A DNA stretch of 28,523 bases from Candidatus Kaiserbacteria bacterium (lineage in GTDB: Bacteria > Patescibacteriota > Minisyncoccia > Phycocordibacterales > UBA918): the NCBI GenBank assembly GCA_023264435.1, contig JAHFMK010000001.1, positions 1 through 28,523 of the forward strand. The letters run 5' to 3'. The stretch's first letter is position 1. The number at the start of each line of letters is the position of its first letter. Of the stretch, positions 1-7,444 are shown piece by piece. The notes beneath the pieces are model-generated. The model was not told where the DNA came from, did no database searches, and saw only the letters and a program-made list of their open reading frames with translations. Both the position numbers and the translations under genes were made by a program.

Positions 1-705
1 TATTGCAAGTGCTGAAAAAAGCACAGTTACCCAAATAATTACAAATAATTGAAAAATATTACGTGTGTCAGTTGCGGGAACATCGGCACGATGCACACTT
101 CCCTCTATCACCGCACCCTGTGCTCTGACAAGGTCAGTATTACTCGTATAGGTAACATTCCCTTTTATACTTGCTTTATCACCAAACACCAATGTTTTTG
201 CACTCGTGAAATCTACATCACCAGACACAGGCGCATTGATACGAAGAGAACCTGATGAACCATGTACAGAACCTGTTACCGGTCCTTCTATCTGTAAATC
301 ATTTCCCCAGAAAAGCACATCACCCTCCACTGAAGCTGTTGAGAGTATGGTGAGTGTACCGCCATAGACGACAACATCACCTTTTACAGGTTTACCTATG
401 ACGACATCACCACCAAAAACACGGACATCATCACCAACGTCACCGTGTATTTGTACGGTCCCTCCGAGCACTGAGAGGTCTCCCGCTACTGGTGCATTAA
501 TGGTAACCCGACCACCCGCCACATATATATCATTTTGTGCTGTCCCCGATATATTCACCGTGGATGCGAGTCCGTAAAAGTCTCCACCGAGAGTCTGGTC
601 AGCATCAATAGAAATATTTTCTCCGCTTCGCACAATAGGACCAGCCATCGCAATATATGGCGTACTCAATACGAATGCGAGACTAAACAACAATATTTTT
701 TTCAT
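1..705 (-). CDS. Exported bactofilin-like (polymer-forming) repeat protein, 3' end outside window
   Basis: The minus strand is open from the ATG at 705 to the left edge of the window, giving 235 residues with no stop. Residues 1-21 form a signal peptide (MKKILLFSLAFVLS, then a small-residue stretch ending AMA). From about residue 35 to 205 there are repeated short beta-strand units of the form GDV/GGT/INAPVxGD spaced about 18-20 residues apart, the pattern of a right-handed beta-helix as in bactofilins. At residues 216-235 a hydrophobic stretch (IFQLFVIIWVTVLF) starts, so a membrane part probably follows beyond the window. Unlike cytosolic bactofilins this one is exported, so it may act as a surface or periplasm-side scaffold; that role is inference. 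A -10 box lies 6 nt before the ATG. Confidence 0.82.
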   Translation of the reverse strand, partial: MKKILLFSLAFVLSTPYIAMAGPIVRSGENISIDADQTLGGDFYGLASTVNISGTAQNDIYVAGGRVTINAPVAGDLSVLGGTVQIHGDVGDDVRVFGGDVVIGKPVKGDVVVYGGTLTILSTASVEGDVLFWGNDLQIEGPVTGSVHGSSGSLRINAPVSGDVDFTSAKTLVFGDKASIKGNVTYTSNTDLVRAQGAVIEGSVHRADVPATDTRNIFQLFVIIWVTVLFSALAI

Positions 706-711
706 CGGTAC

Positions 712-720
712 ACTATACCA
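712..720 (-). promoter_or_regulatory. Extended -10 promoter for the bactofilin-like gene
   Basis: On the minus strand the sequence reads TGG-TATAGT, an extended -10 box (hexamer 712-717), followed by 6 nt and then the ATG at 705. The predicted transcription start coincides with the start codon, so the mRNA would be leaderless. No convincing -35 box is visible; the upstream sequence is A-rich. Confidence 0.5.
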
Positions 721-743
721 ATTTTTTTGCTTTTTTTCCAGTA

Positions 744-1121
744 TTACTTTGTACCCAAACACGGAAGTAATTTTACTGATTCAATTGCATTTGGAGTACT
801 TCCTTTAAGAATTTCATCAAGCCGTGTCTTACCTACGGCATTCTCTGCACAAGTAATCATCGTTGGTGTAATAGTGAGTGTGTCACTTGTATATCCAAAT
901 GTTTTTAATATTTTTTGTTGTGATTCTGAAAGACTGTGCGTTTGTACAACAATCGGCTCTTTTGGATGTGATGTGGTACTTTGTGCTTCATTTTGTGGTG
1001 ACACCAATGAATGTGTATCGGTATTAATTTTTTGAAGCATAATCCATATATATATACCAAGTGCGATTGCAACAATCAATAAACAGCTGACTATGATCAA
1101 ATAAATTTTGATTGATTTCAT
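744..1121 (-). CDS. Small membrane-anchored protein with C-terminal two-cysteine domain, unknown function
   Basis: This 125-residue protein has one N-terminal membrane anchor (about residues 7-28), a Ser/Thr/Gln-rich linker (35-62) and a compact C-terminal domain of about 60 residues. The domain has the pattern SxSxxQ..L...GY...TITPxM..CAE...G..R..EI..GxTPN..E...LxxC, with cysteines at 91 and 121. I recall similar short domains in CPR genomes but know no function. With the N-terminus as anchor the domain would lie outside the membrane, where the two cysteines could form a disulfide; this is inference. It starts 13 nt after the stop of the 60-residue membrane protein, so the two are probably cotranscribed. 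Confidence 0.72.
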   Translation of the reverse strand: MKSIKIYLIIVSCLLIVAIALGIYIWIMLQKINTDTHSLVSPQNEAQSTTSHPKEPIVVQTHSLSESQQKILKTFGYTSDTLTITPTMITCAENAVGKTRLDEILKGSTPNAIESVKLLPCLGTK

Positions 1122-1134
1122 ATATGTTTAGATA

Positions 1135-1317
1135 CTAATAACTATGCGAGGCTGTATATACAATTGGTGCTTGCAGTACATGTGCGGTAATAATAGCACT
1201 AATCACAATAATAAGTGCGATAAGAAATAAAATAGCTCGTGAGCGTGAGAACTCCCATGTGCCATTATACCAGTTTCGTACGTATAAAAATGGAAAAATA
1301 AAACGAAATATCTGCAT
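1135..1317 (-). CDS. Small single-pass membrane protein, unknown function
   Basis: A 60-residue protein with a basic, aromatic N-terminus (MQIFRFIFPFLYVRNWYNG) followed by SRSRA and one strong hydrophobic helix (about residues 29-49, ILFLIALIIVISAIITAHVL), then a short polar tail. The FLYVRNWxxGxWExSR pattern looks like a conserved small protein rather than a random frame, and it sits between two codirectional genes with a short gap to the next. No function can be assigned. It is followed 13 nt later by the 125-residue anchored protein. Confidence 0.6.
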   Translation of the reverse strand: MQIFRFIFPFLYVRNWYNGTWEFSRSRAILFLIALIIVISAIITAHVLQAPIVYTASHSY

Positions 1318-1375
1318 ATGTCTTTTATCGTATCATACGAGGTGGCACATTTTGTGCTTTCCCGTGTAAAAATAT

Positions 1376-2386
1376 TTATTTTGCCTCATCAAATATATGT
1401 TTTCCTTTTTGCCACATTTCGGGATATCCATGTAGCTTCAACCAATACCACCATTCCCCTCCCCAAAGATACTGCTTATCATATCGAGTAGCATGTGCAT
1501 AGGCAACAATCTCATCAAATTTCTCAGCATTCATACGAGAAAATTGTGTCTCGATAGGCACATTCGTGACAGGCTCTAAAAGCCACGGTTCAAGTGAAAG
1601 CTCTATAAGAAACGTTTCCTTTTTTCCGTAAAAAAGTTTCATTATATTTTCTTTCACGCGATAAAACCATGGTGGCAATACTGTTTTAAATTGACCAAGT
1701 TCGGGATTCCAAAAATATACATACACACTGGTTCCAAATGCATCACCATGACTATATGCCCCTTTCCATGTACCAAGATTTCCACTATCCGTTACCAAAA
1801 CGGGTCGTGAAGGGTCAAGCGAATGTACCAGCGCAATCTCCTCTTCGAGAAATGCTTCATCAAGATTTCCACAATGGTCATTTGCAAATACTTCAAGGTA
1901 CGGCTCATTTTCTACTTGCCAATAACTAATCGCGGGTGAATCCTTGTAGCGAGTAACCACTGCTTTTAAATAGTCACGTATCTCTTGTTTTTGTTCTTCC
2001 CATGTTAATGGTTGAGCCCATGATGGTATATGACACTCTGGCCATCGTGGGAGTCTACGCCCAATACCAAAAATAACATTTGCATGAACTGCTTCTACTT
2101 GTTTCATATCAGCATCCATCCATGCAAAATCGTACACATCTTTTTCTGGTTCAATGAGATTCCAATGAGCACTCATTCTAAAATTTCGAACCCCCATGTC
2201 ATGTATCAGAGCATTCAATACCTCTTCCTGATTCAAGCCAAGCTCTTGTATATACGGCACATTAAACGACATACCATATGTAATTTTCTGAGGACTTTGT
2301 TTTTGAGCAAGGAAATACAGTGCGATACCTATAATAAGCACGACAATGGAAATGGTACCAAGAATGTATATAATTCGTTTAGACAT
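1376..2386 (-). CDS. Membrane-anchored clan GH-A glycoside hydrolase (cellulase-like)
   Basis: This 336-residue protein has an N-terminal signal anchor (residues 4-27) and a TIM-barrel glycosidase domain (about 35-330). The general acid/base is probably E161 in WQVENEPYLE, the NEP motif at the end of strand beta-4. The nucleophile is probably E262 in FLIELSLEPW, with E266 as a less likely choice. Aromatic residues typical of a sugar-binding cleft are frequent (W75, W115, W123, W156, W310-W315). The exact GH family (GH5, GH39 or an unclassified relative) cannot be fixed by eye. Its ATG overlaps the stop of the EamA-type transporter gene as TAATG, which points to translational coupling. With the GH1 enzyme upstream it probably works on oligosaccharides at the cell surface. 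Confidence 0.82.
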   Translation of the reverse strand: MSKRIIYILGTISIVVLIIGIALYFLAQKQSPQKITYGMSFNVPYIQELGLNQEEVLNALIHDMGVRNFRMSAHWNLIEPEKDVYDFAWMDADMKQVEAVHANVIFGIGRRLPRWPECHIPSWAQPLTWEEQKQEIRDYLKAVVTRYKDSPAISYWQVENEPYLEVFANDHCGNLDEAFLEEEIALVHSLDPSRPVLVTDSGNLGTWKGAYSHGDAFGTSVYVYFWNPELGQFKTVLPPWFYRVKENIMKLFYGKKETFLIELSLEPWLLEPVTNVPIETQFSRMNAEKFDEIVAYAHATRYDKQYLWGGEWWYWLKLHGYPEMWQKGKHIFDEAK

Positions 2387-3324
2387 TATTTAAATAATAC
2401 AAGAAAACCAAGCACAATAACAGACACAAAAATTGATTTCTGTAGTATTGATTCTTTAGGACACTCATCACATCCTTTTGGTTTTGTAATTGGTCCAAGG
2501 GTAAAAAAGATACCAAACATCAAAATAAACACGAACTGTAGCCCACCAATTGCTTGTACTACAGCCACATCTCCCATATCTGTTGCCTTGAGTATGAGTA
2601 TAGTTGATATACCTGCTACGAGCTTATTTATTAAAATAATAATACCCGCCTTTGAGGAGGTCGTTTTTGTTTGATCCATGATTTTCCTATAATAGGTTGG
2701 CACCAAAAGAAGTGAGAGTGCGTAGAGCATAAAACAAATTCTTGACCAAAAGAACGCATCGTCAAATGAGGTAATGAGAAAAAGTCCTTTGAGAGCAACA
2801 TAATGAAACCCAAAAAATATTCCTGCGTGAATCGCAAGCATAGCGGTCTTGGGAGTAAAATGAAATCGTGACACTAAAAATGTACCTACTGCAAGGAGTA
2901 TAATTCCGAGTAAAAAATTTGGTGACATCGCTCCTTGCAAGAAAAAATATCCTAATCCGAATGATGCAATTGCTGAGGTAGCACCAACGACTGGCACCAC
3001 ATCAGACGCATCCGCTTGTTGAAATGCGGTGAACATAGAAACGAGTGCCATAAAAAATGCATATGCTGCAAGAAACGAGAGTGCAATGATTTCAAGTGTT
3101 GGACGAGAAATATTTGCAAATGATGGAATATGCATGCCTCCAAATGGGAGCGGTATCAGACTTACAAAATAAATAATAATCCACGCTCCTGAAATGAGAC
3201 AAGTGTAAAATGCATACACAAATGGTTTAGGTAATATTTTTTCATCTGAAACTATCCGTTTATCAATAACGGCAACAATCGCATTTAAAAATTGTGCTCC
3301 AACTGCAAGAAAAATCCAATGCAT
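2386..3324 (-). CDS. EamA/DMT-superfamily transporter
   Basis: This is a 312-residue, very hydrophobic protein with about ten membrane helices in two halves, as in the EamA (drug/metabolite transporter) family. The N-terminus MHWIFLAVGAQFLNAIVAVIDK resembles the first EamA helix, and the first-half motif QADASDVVPVVGA followed by a helix pair is typical. A short cytosolic or external loop near the end carries a CDEC motif (C285, C288), which is unusual for this family and could bind a metal or form a disulfide. It lies between two glycosidase genes, so a sugar or sugar derivative is a possible substrate, but the family is too broad to say. The stop overlaps the next start (TAATG). Confidence 0.83.
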   Translation of the reverse strand: MHWIFLAVGAQFLNAIVAVIDKRIVSDEKILPKPFVYAFYTCLISGAWIIIYFVSLIPLPFGGMHIPSFANISRPTLEIIALSFLAAYAFFMALVSMFTAFQQADASDVVPVVGATSAIASFGLGYFFLQGAMSPNFLLGIILLAVGTFLVSRFHFTPKTAMLAIHAGIFFGFHYVALKGLFLITSFDDAFFWSRICFMLYALSLLLVPTYYRKIMDQTKTTSSKAGIIILINKLVAGISTILILKATDMGDVAVVQAIGGLQFVFILMFGIFFTLGPITKPKGCDECPKESILQKSIFVSVIVLGFLVLFK

Positions 3325-3338
3325 ACAAATAATTCTTT

Positions 3339-4574
3339 TTATTGTACCGCATTTTGTTCACAAATGGTCTTATAGATATACGCAGATGGGCGTATTTTCC
3401 GTTCGAGCGTAGTGTAATCAATTTTCACCAAACCAAATCGCTTTTCAAAACCAAGCGCCCATTCATAATTATCTAGGAGTGACCAATAGAAATGCCCACG
3501 AACATCAGCTCCGTTCTGAATTGCCCGCCACACCGCATTCACCTGTGTCGTAATGTACGTACCACGTCTATCATCTTTTGCATCGGCAATACCAGCCTCT
3601 GAAACAAAAAGTGGCTTATTGTATCGTGCAAGCATCATCAAACAATCATAGATACCTTCTGGATATATATCCCAATCCATATCAGTTTTTATGTATGTTG
3701 CTCTATCACCAAATTTTTTTTGAAGATAATAATTGAGTCCAACAGAATCACATTTTTTATAAACCTTATTCATAAAACGATACGTCCACCACCAATTTAT
3801 AAATTGGGCAATGAGTATATTGATTGGATTTTTATTTGATCGAAAAAGAATCACGTGTTTCACTATGGACACATCACTGGCACGTAATACGTGTTTAATT
3901 GCATCGTATGCAAGATTGTGTGCCTGAGCAAGATGCTTTACTACACGGAGATAGAGGAAAAATGGTTTCAAACCCTTTGCATACCGTGCTTTATGCTGTC
4001 GTCCTGAATTAGTAATAGATAAAAAATCGAAAAGTGAAAATCGCTTAAATGGCGGCCATGTTCCTCTATTCCATCCATTTGATGCAAAAACTATTGGCTC
4101 ATTCATAGTTGCATAATGATGACAATATTCCTTGAGGTGTTCCACCACAAATGCACAGTACCGTGAAAATATTTCAGGAGAATCCTTACGCTCAAACCCA
4201 CCTGTCTCCGAGAACCAGAGCGGTAATGTGAAATGCCACAGTGTTATATCGGGACGAATACCTCTCTTTTGTAATGCTTTACAAACTTTCTGGTAATGCT
4301 GGATTGCTTCCATATCAAATTTTCCATCTTCTGGCTCAATGCGTGCCCACTCAATAGAAAAACGATGTGCCGTCTGTCCCAAACTTTTTGCAATATCAAA
4401 GTCCTCTTCGTACCTATGATAGTGGTCACAGGCAATGCCACACACTGGTACTCTTCCTTCTCTTCCCGCTTTTGCCCAATCATTGTTTTCAATTCCACCT
4501 TCTACCTGATATGAAGACGTTCCTGCCCCCCAGAAAAAATCTTTCGGAAATTTTTTTAAACTGTCTTGTTGCAT
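3339..4574 (-). CDS. Glycoside hydrolase family 1 beta-glycosidase
   Basis: This 411-residue protein shows the GH1 signature parts: N-terminal FPKDFFWGAGTSSYQVEG (9-26), RFSIEWARIEP (71-81), LWHFTLPLWF (112-121), the acid/base E159 in ATMNEP, the nucleophile E326 in FVSEAGIAD, and the aglycone-side motif YWSLLDNYEWALGF (363-376). The nucleophile motif is SEAG rather than the usual TENG. At 411 residues it is shorter than typical GH1 enzymes (about 440-480), with loss mainly in the middle. There is no signal peptide, so it is cytosolic. It would cleave beta-glucosides or beta-galactosides, fitting with the anchored GH and transporter that follow. It has its own extended -10 box directly after the exonuclease stop. 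Confidence 0.93.
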   Translation of the reverse strand: MQQDSLKKFPKDFFWGAGTSSYQVEGGIENNDWAKAGREGRVPVCGIACDHYHRYEEDFDIAKSLGQTAHRFSIEWARIEPEDGKFDMEAIQHYQKVCKALQKRGIRPDITLWHFTLPLWFSETGGFERKDSPEIFSRYCAFVVEHLKEYCHHYATMNEPIVFASNGWNRGTWPPFKRFSLFDFLSITNSGRQHKARYAKGLKPFFLYLRVVKHLAQAHNLAYDAIKHVLRASDVSIVKHVILFRSNKNPINILIAQFINWWWTYRFMNKVYKKCDSVGLNYYLQKKFGDRATYIKTDMDWDIYPEGIYDCLMMLARYNKPLFVSEAGIADAKDDRRGTYITTQVNAVWRAIQNGADVRGHFYWSLLDNYEWALGFEKRFGLVKIDYTTLERKIRPSAYIYKTICEQNAVQ

Positions 4575-4583
4575 ACGGTAAGT

Positions 4584-4592
4584 AGTATAGCA
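4584..4592 (-). promoter_or_regulatory. Extended -10 promoter for the GH1 gene
   Basis: On the minus strand TGC-TATACT (hexamer 4584-4589) lies 9 nt before the GH1 ATG at 4574 and begins directly after the exonuclease TGA stop. This suggests a separate, nearly leaderless transcript for the glycosidase cluster. The -35 region (TTTAAG with an 18-nt spacer) is weak. Confidence 0.5.
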
Positions 4593-5321
4593 TCAAAGGT
4601 ATTTGTTCTTAAAACTCAACGGAGCAAGGTATGTAAACCATTTTTGGTAGAGTTCAGCAGTTGCGATAATGTCGTGGGTATTGTGGTCTGCGATGTCGCG
4701 GAACTTTTTCTGCAGAAAAAGTTCCGCGACATCCTCCCCACCAACCCCATTATTATGGGGACTCTTTATCCCAAATGCACGACAACATTGGTGGAGTGAT
4801 GGTCGCTTCGGTAACGTTCCATAGAATGTAAGCTGATCGAGTACATCAACATGGTGCACTTCTTTTTGTTGTGAGAGGTATCGATGCTCAGCAAAATTAC
4901 GTGAGGGAATAACACCATGTACCACTGAACGAATCATAAGATACGGAACATCAAATCGTCGACCGTTAAAGGTCACCAGTATGTCATACTCCTTCACACC
5001 ATCCCAAAAATCTTCAAGCATCTCTTTTTCACTGCGTGAGCGATAGACAAACACTCCTGCATCCTGTTCTTTTCCGAAGACTTCATCATGGTGATACACT
5101 ACTCCTTCATTTCGCTCTATATCGTAAACACCAATAGCAACTATCTGTCCTGTAAATGGTGAAAGTCCCAAACTGTGTTGAATGCCATACAGATATGTCT
5201 CTTGCTCAGAAGGATTATCGGTTGTTCGTGCAATCCACCGTGTGAGATTCTTTTGTGTGATGGTATCAAGAGAATCCCATGACTCTCCTACTGTTTCGAT
5301 ATCACATACGAGCGTTGACAT
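4593..5321 (-). CDS. Predicted 3'-5' exonuclease related to the PolB exonuclease domain (RNase H fold)
   Basis: With the ATG at 5321 the protein has 242 residues. The DEDD exonuclease motifs are visible: Exo I LVCDIETVG (D7, E9), Exo II VTFNGRRFDVPYL (D124), and Exo III HNTHDIIATAELY (D217). The VDVLDQL segment (158-164) is another family feature. It would be a cytosolic nuclease acting on DNA or RNA 3' ends. An upstream TTG at 5357 would add 12 residues, but it overlaps the YHYH gene and the ATG gives a natural start right at motif I. The ATG follows the stop of the YHYH gene by 4 nt, and the weak purine-rich AATAAGAG spans that stop. Codons 197-210 are a perfect palindrome, described separately. 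Confidence 0.85.
   Translation of the reverse strand: MSTLVCDIETVGESWDSLDTITQKNLTRWIARTTDNPSEQETYLYGIQHSLGLSPFTGQIVAIGVYDIERNEGVVYHHDEVFGKEQDAGVFVYRSRSEKEMLEDFWDGVKEYDILVTFNGRRFDVPYLMIRSVVHGVIPSRNFAEHRYLSQQKEVHHVDVLDQLTFYGTLPKRPSLHQCCRAFGIKSPHNNGVGGEDVAELFLQKKFRDIADHNTHDIIATAELYQKWFTYLAPLSFKNKYL
4692..4733 (-). repeat. 42-bp perfect palindrome inside the exonuclease reading frame
   Basis: The 42 bases are exactly self-complementary with the centre at CTGCAG (between 4712 and 4713) and no spacer. The flanking bases 4691 and 4734 are both C and break the symmetry. The palindrome is in register with the reading frame and makes exactly 14 codons, DVAELFLQKKFRDI, which therefore reads the same on both strands. 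The peptide fits the expected family sequence before the Exo III motif, so it does not look like an inserted block. Confidence 0.95.
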
Positions 5322-5325
5322 ACTC

Positions 5326-6096
5326 TTATTGAGAGACCGTACCCATGAAGCACCCAATACTATACGGGTATTCGTTGGTGATGTGATAGTGATATACGTT
5401 CGTTGCTACACCATTCTGCAATATCTCATGTGTATGTCCATGACATACATCCAGATTACTATTGGAAATAGTTACACCATTTTCAACACTTCCATATACA
5501 CCAAATCCATCGCGTGCATATCCAAAACTGCCATCAGTATTGGATGCATTTATGCTAGTATCAATATTTTTTCCTCGATATATAAACGACCCCGAGTGTA
5601 ACACACCAATAATACTCTCAGATATACATTGAGGTATTCCCGTAAATATGGGAACTGTCGGAATATGAGGGAATTGCATATTTTCGACTGCATTTGTTGG
5701 TGTTGTTGCACATACATACACGCCACCGATGTGTGGTGTTGAAACGACGGACTCTTGTACTCCTGATACTTCAGAAGTGCCTGAATAAGAAGAGACAGTG
5801 GTATCACTGTCAATGGATTTTTTTATCTCTGTTAATTCATTCTCTTTCGTTGTCTCAACATTGCTATCCGTGGTACGACGTAATGATGCACGCACACGGT
5901 CAATAAACCCCTGACTATCAAATTTTTTTGTTTCCTCGTTTTTCGTTACTCCATATGAATCACGCGATGTACCAAACACAACGTGAGACACTACTTCCCT
6001 GTTGAGTCCTGTGTATATATATCCCACAAAAAAAAGACTGGGAAGTAGTATCAGGCTCGCCGTCAAGCCGATTACCATATATTTTGTTCGAATCAT
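5326..6096 (-). CDS. Membrane-anchored YHYH domain protein
   Basis: Started at the ATG at 6096 the protein has 256 residues: a signal anchor (about 8-29), a Ser/Thr/Glu-rich low-complexity linker (45-120) and a C-terminal YHYH domain (about 123-254). The domain shows DGFGVYG (196-202), LDVCHGHTHEI (215-225) with H219, H221 and H223, and the name-giving YHYHIT (235-240) followed by YPYSIGCFMG. The histidine-rich pattern suggests metal binding; the family has no settled function. The longer reading frame from 6138 adds 14 residues before the anchor and is less likely. It lies 56 nt after the ATP-grasp gene and 4 nt before the exonuclease start. Confidence 0.85.
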   Translation of the reverse strand: MIRTKYMVIGLTASLILLPSLFFVGYIYTGLNREVVSHVVFGTSRDSYGVTKNEETKKFDSQGFIDRVRASLRRTTDSNVETTKENELTEIKKSIDSDTTVSSYSGTSEVSGVQESVVSTPHIGGVYVCATTPTNAVENMQFPHIPTVPIFTGIPQCISESIIGVLHSGSFIYRGKNIDTSINASNTDGSFGYARDGFGVYGSVENGVTISNSNLDVCHGHTHEILQNGVATNVYHYHITNEYPYSIGCFMGTVSQ

Positions 6097-6134
6097 GCTC
6101 TGTATAGTACCGCATCTCAGAAATGATATACAGC

Positions 6135-6152
6135 TCACCTGTGGGCAGGTGA
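6135..6152 (-). terminator. Short hairpin directly after the ATP-grasp stop, possible weak terminator
   Basis: TCACCTG and CAGGTGA (6135-6141 and 6146-6152) form a 7-bp stem with a TGGG loop that begins at the base after the stop codon of the ATP-grasp gene. No clear U-tract follows in the minus direction, so it could be a weak terminator, a processing site or a 3'-end stabiliser between the ATP-grasp and YHYH genes. Confidence 0.35.
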
Positions 6153-7442
6153 TTATTTTACTTTCACACCATCAGGGATTTTTGCAGGGTCAACATAAAA
6201 CCCTTTAATATCTTTACGTCCTATAATAATTGGAAAGCGAAGATGACTTCGTGCAGTATATGTAGCAACCGTCTTGATTTCACGACCATTTAATTTAAAG
6301 CGAATGTGTGCAGTGCGTCGCTTTTGCCTTCCGCTTCCCGAGCGTACATTGACAAGTTTGTCATGTAAATCAAGACCGAGTTCATGTACCAAATCAATAT
6401 CAATAGACGTACGGTACGCTCCTGTATCAATTTTTGCTAAAATTGTTTTTCGTTTTAATTCTCCATAAATAGTTATTTTCTCTATGACGCCAAGCATTCT
6501 ATCGGAAACTTCAACAGCCGAAAGTGCGTCGTCAGCAAACAATTTTTGTGCAAGTTCTATTGCACGAGGGATTGAAGGGATACGCACATTTGCTACTCGT
6601 TCAAGGCGTGTACGAAGTGAATCATTATTTGCTACCTGTATTGAGAGCCCTGGACGGGCATTTATTTCAAGCACAAGTGGCCCTCGTGTTTGATCAAGCA
6701 CAATATCAATACCTACAAATCCTAATCGAGAAGCTTGCTGTGCATGCACCGCAATCGTTAATATTTTTTCCCATTCCGGAATTTTGATACCACCGACCTT
6801 AATCTTTTTATCAGGGATATAGGTTACCCGTTCTCCCTGTGCCACACCATACGTAGTAATACCCGTACGCATATCAATACCAATCCCCACCGCACCGAGA
6901 TGCAAATTTGCCTTTCCATCAGAACGTGCCGTTGGTAATCGTAACATCGCCATGACGGGAATTTTATTACACACAATCACTCGAATATCAGGCACTCCTC
7001 GTTCAGTCAATTTTTTGAAAAAGGAATGAACCATGATACGTTCTTCAATAAATGCATAATCAGGCAAATTATTGAGTGAATGAGCACCATCGAGTGCGCC
7101 AAATGCTTCCGATTCGAGCCCTTGTGTCGTCACGATATTTCCTTTCGAATCAATTCCTTTTTCTCCATCCCACCTTCCGACACACACAATTCCGCGTCCA
7201 CCATATCCATGAGCTGGTTTTAATACAAACTGTCGCGGAAGTGTTTTCCAATCAAATGCACGAATATCATTAAAAGAAGTGAACGCTTCAAGCAGTATTG
7301 TAGTTGGCACCTCATGTTTTAAAAGCTGATGTTTAGTCTGCAACTTATCATCCGCAATAAGTTTATACTTACGCTTATTTAATGTACGAATATACAAATA
7401 ATTTCGTGCATTAAGACCTAAAATTGCATGACTGATTGCCAT
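6153..7442 (-). CDS. RimK-related ATP-grasp ligase fused to a RimB-like retropepsin domain
   Basis: This is a 429-residue two-domain protein. Residues 1-310 are an ATP-grasp ligase of the alpha-L-glutamate-ligase-related type: MAISHAILGLNARNYLYI at the start, nucleotide-binding VLKPAHGYGGRGI (73-85), and the Mg-binding LEINARPG (258-265). Residues about 316-429 are a retropepsin-like domain of the 'ATP-dependent Zn protease' (RimB) family: LAKIDTGAYRTSI (336-347, D339), the SGSGRQ-RRTAHI segment and IIIGRKDIKGFYVD. In many bacteria these two domains are separate genes beside a 7TM protein; here they are fused. By family knowledge the ligase should add amino acids or peptides through an ATP-dependent amide bond, and the second domain may cut or bind the product. 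It starts 2 nt after the 7TM gene. Confidence 0.85.
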   Translation of the reverse strand: MAISHAILGLNARNYLYIRTLNKRKYKLIADDKLQTKHQLLKHEVPTTILLEAFTSFNDIRAFDWKTLPRQFVLKPAHGYGGRGIVCVGRWDGEKGIDSKGNIVTTQGLESEAFGALDGAHSLNNLPDYAFIEERIMVHSFFKKLTERGVPDIRVIVCNKIPVMAMLRLPTARSDGKANLHLGAVGIGIDMRTGITTYGVAQGERVTYIPDKKIKVGGIKIPEWEKILTIAVHAQQASRLGFVGIDIVLDQTRGPLVLEINARPGLSIQVANNDSLRTRLERVANVRIPSIPRAIELAQKLFADDALSAVEVSDRMLGVIEKITIYGELKRKTILAKIDTGAYRTSIDIDLVHELGLDLHDKLVNVRSGSGRQKRRTAHIRFKLNGREIKTVATYTARSHLRFPIIIGRKDIKGFYVDPAKIPDGVKVK

Positions 7443-7444
7443 AC

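Noticed and set aside
535..1035. 166-codon plus-strand frame
   Set aside because: It lies opposite the bactofilin-like and 125-residue genes and has no recognisable domain; it is a shadow frame.
4566..4799. Plus-strand open frame across the 42-bp palindrome, sharing 14 residues with the exonuclease
   Set aside because: The shared peptide is a direct result of the in-frame palindrome; the rest of the frame has no protein-like features and lies opposite the exonuclease.
5322..5357. TTG start that lengthens the exonuclease by 12 residues
   Set aside because: It overlaps the YHYH gene; the ATG at 5321 leads straight into the Exo I motif and sits 4 nt after the YHYH stop.
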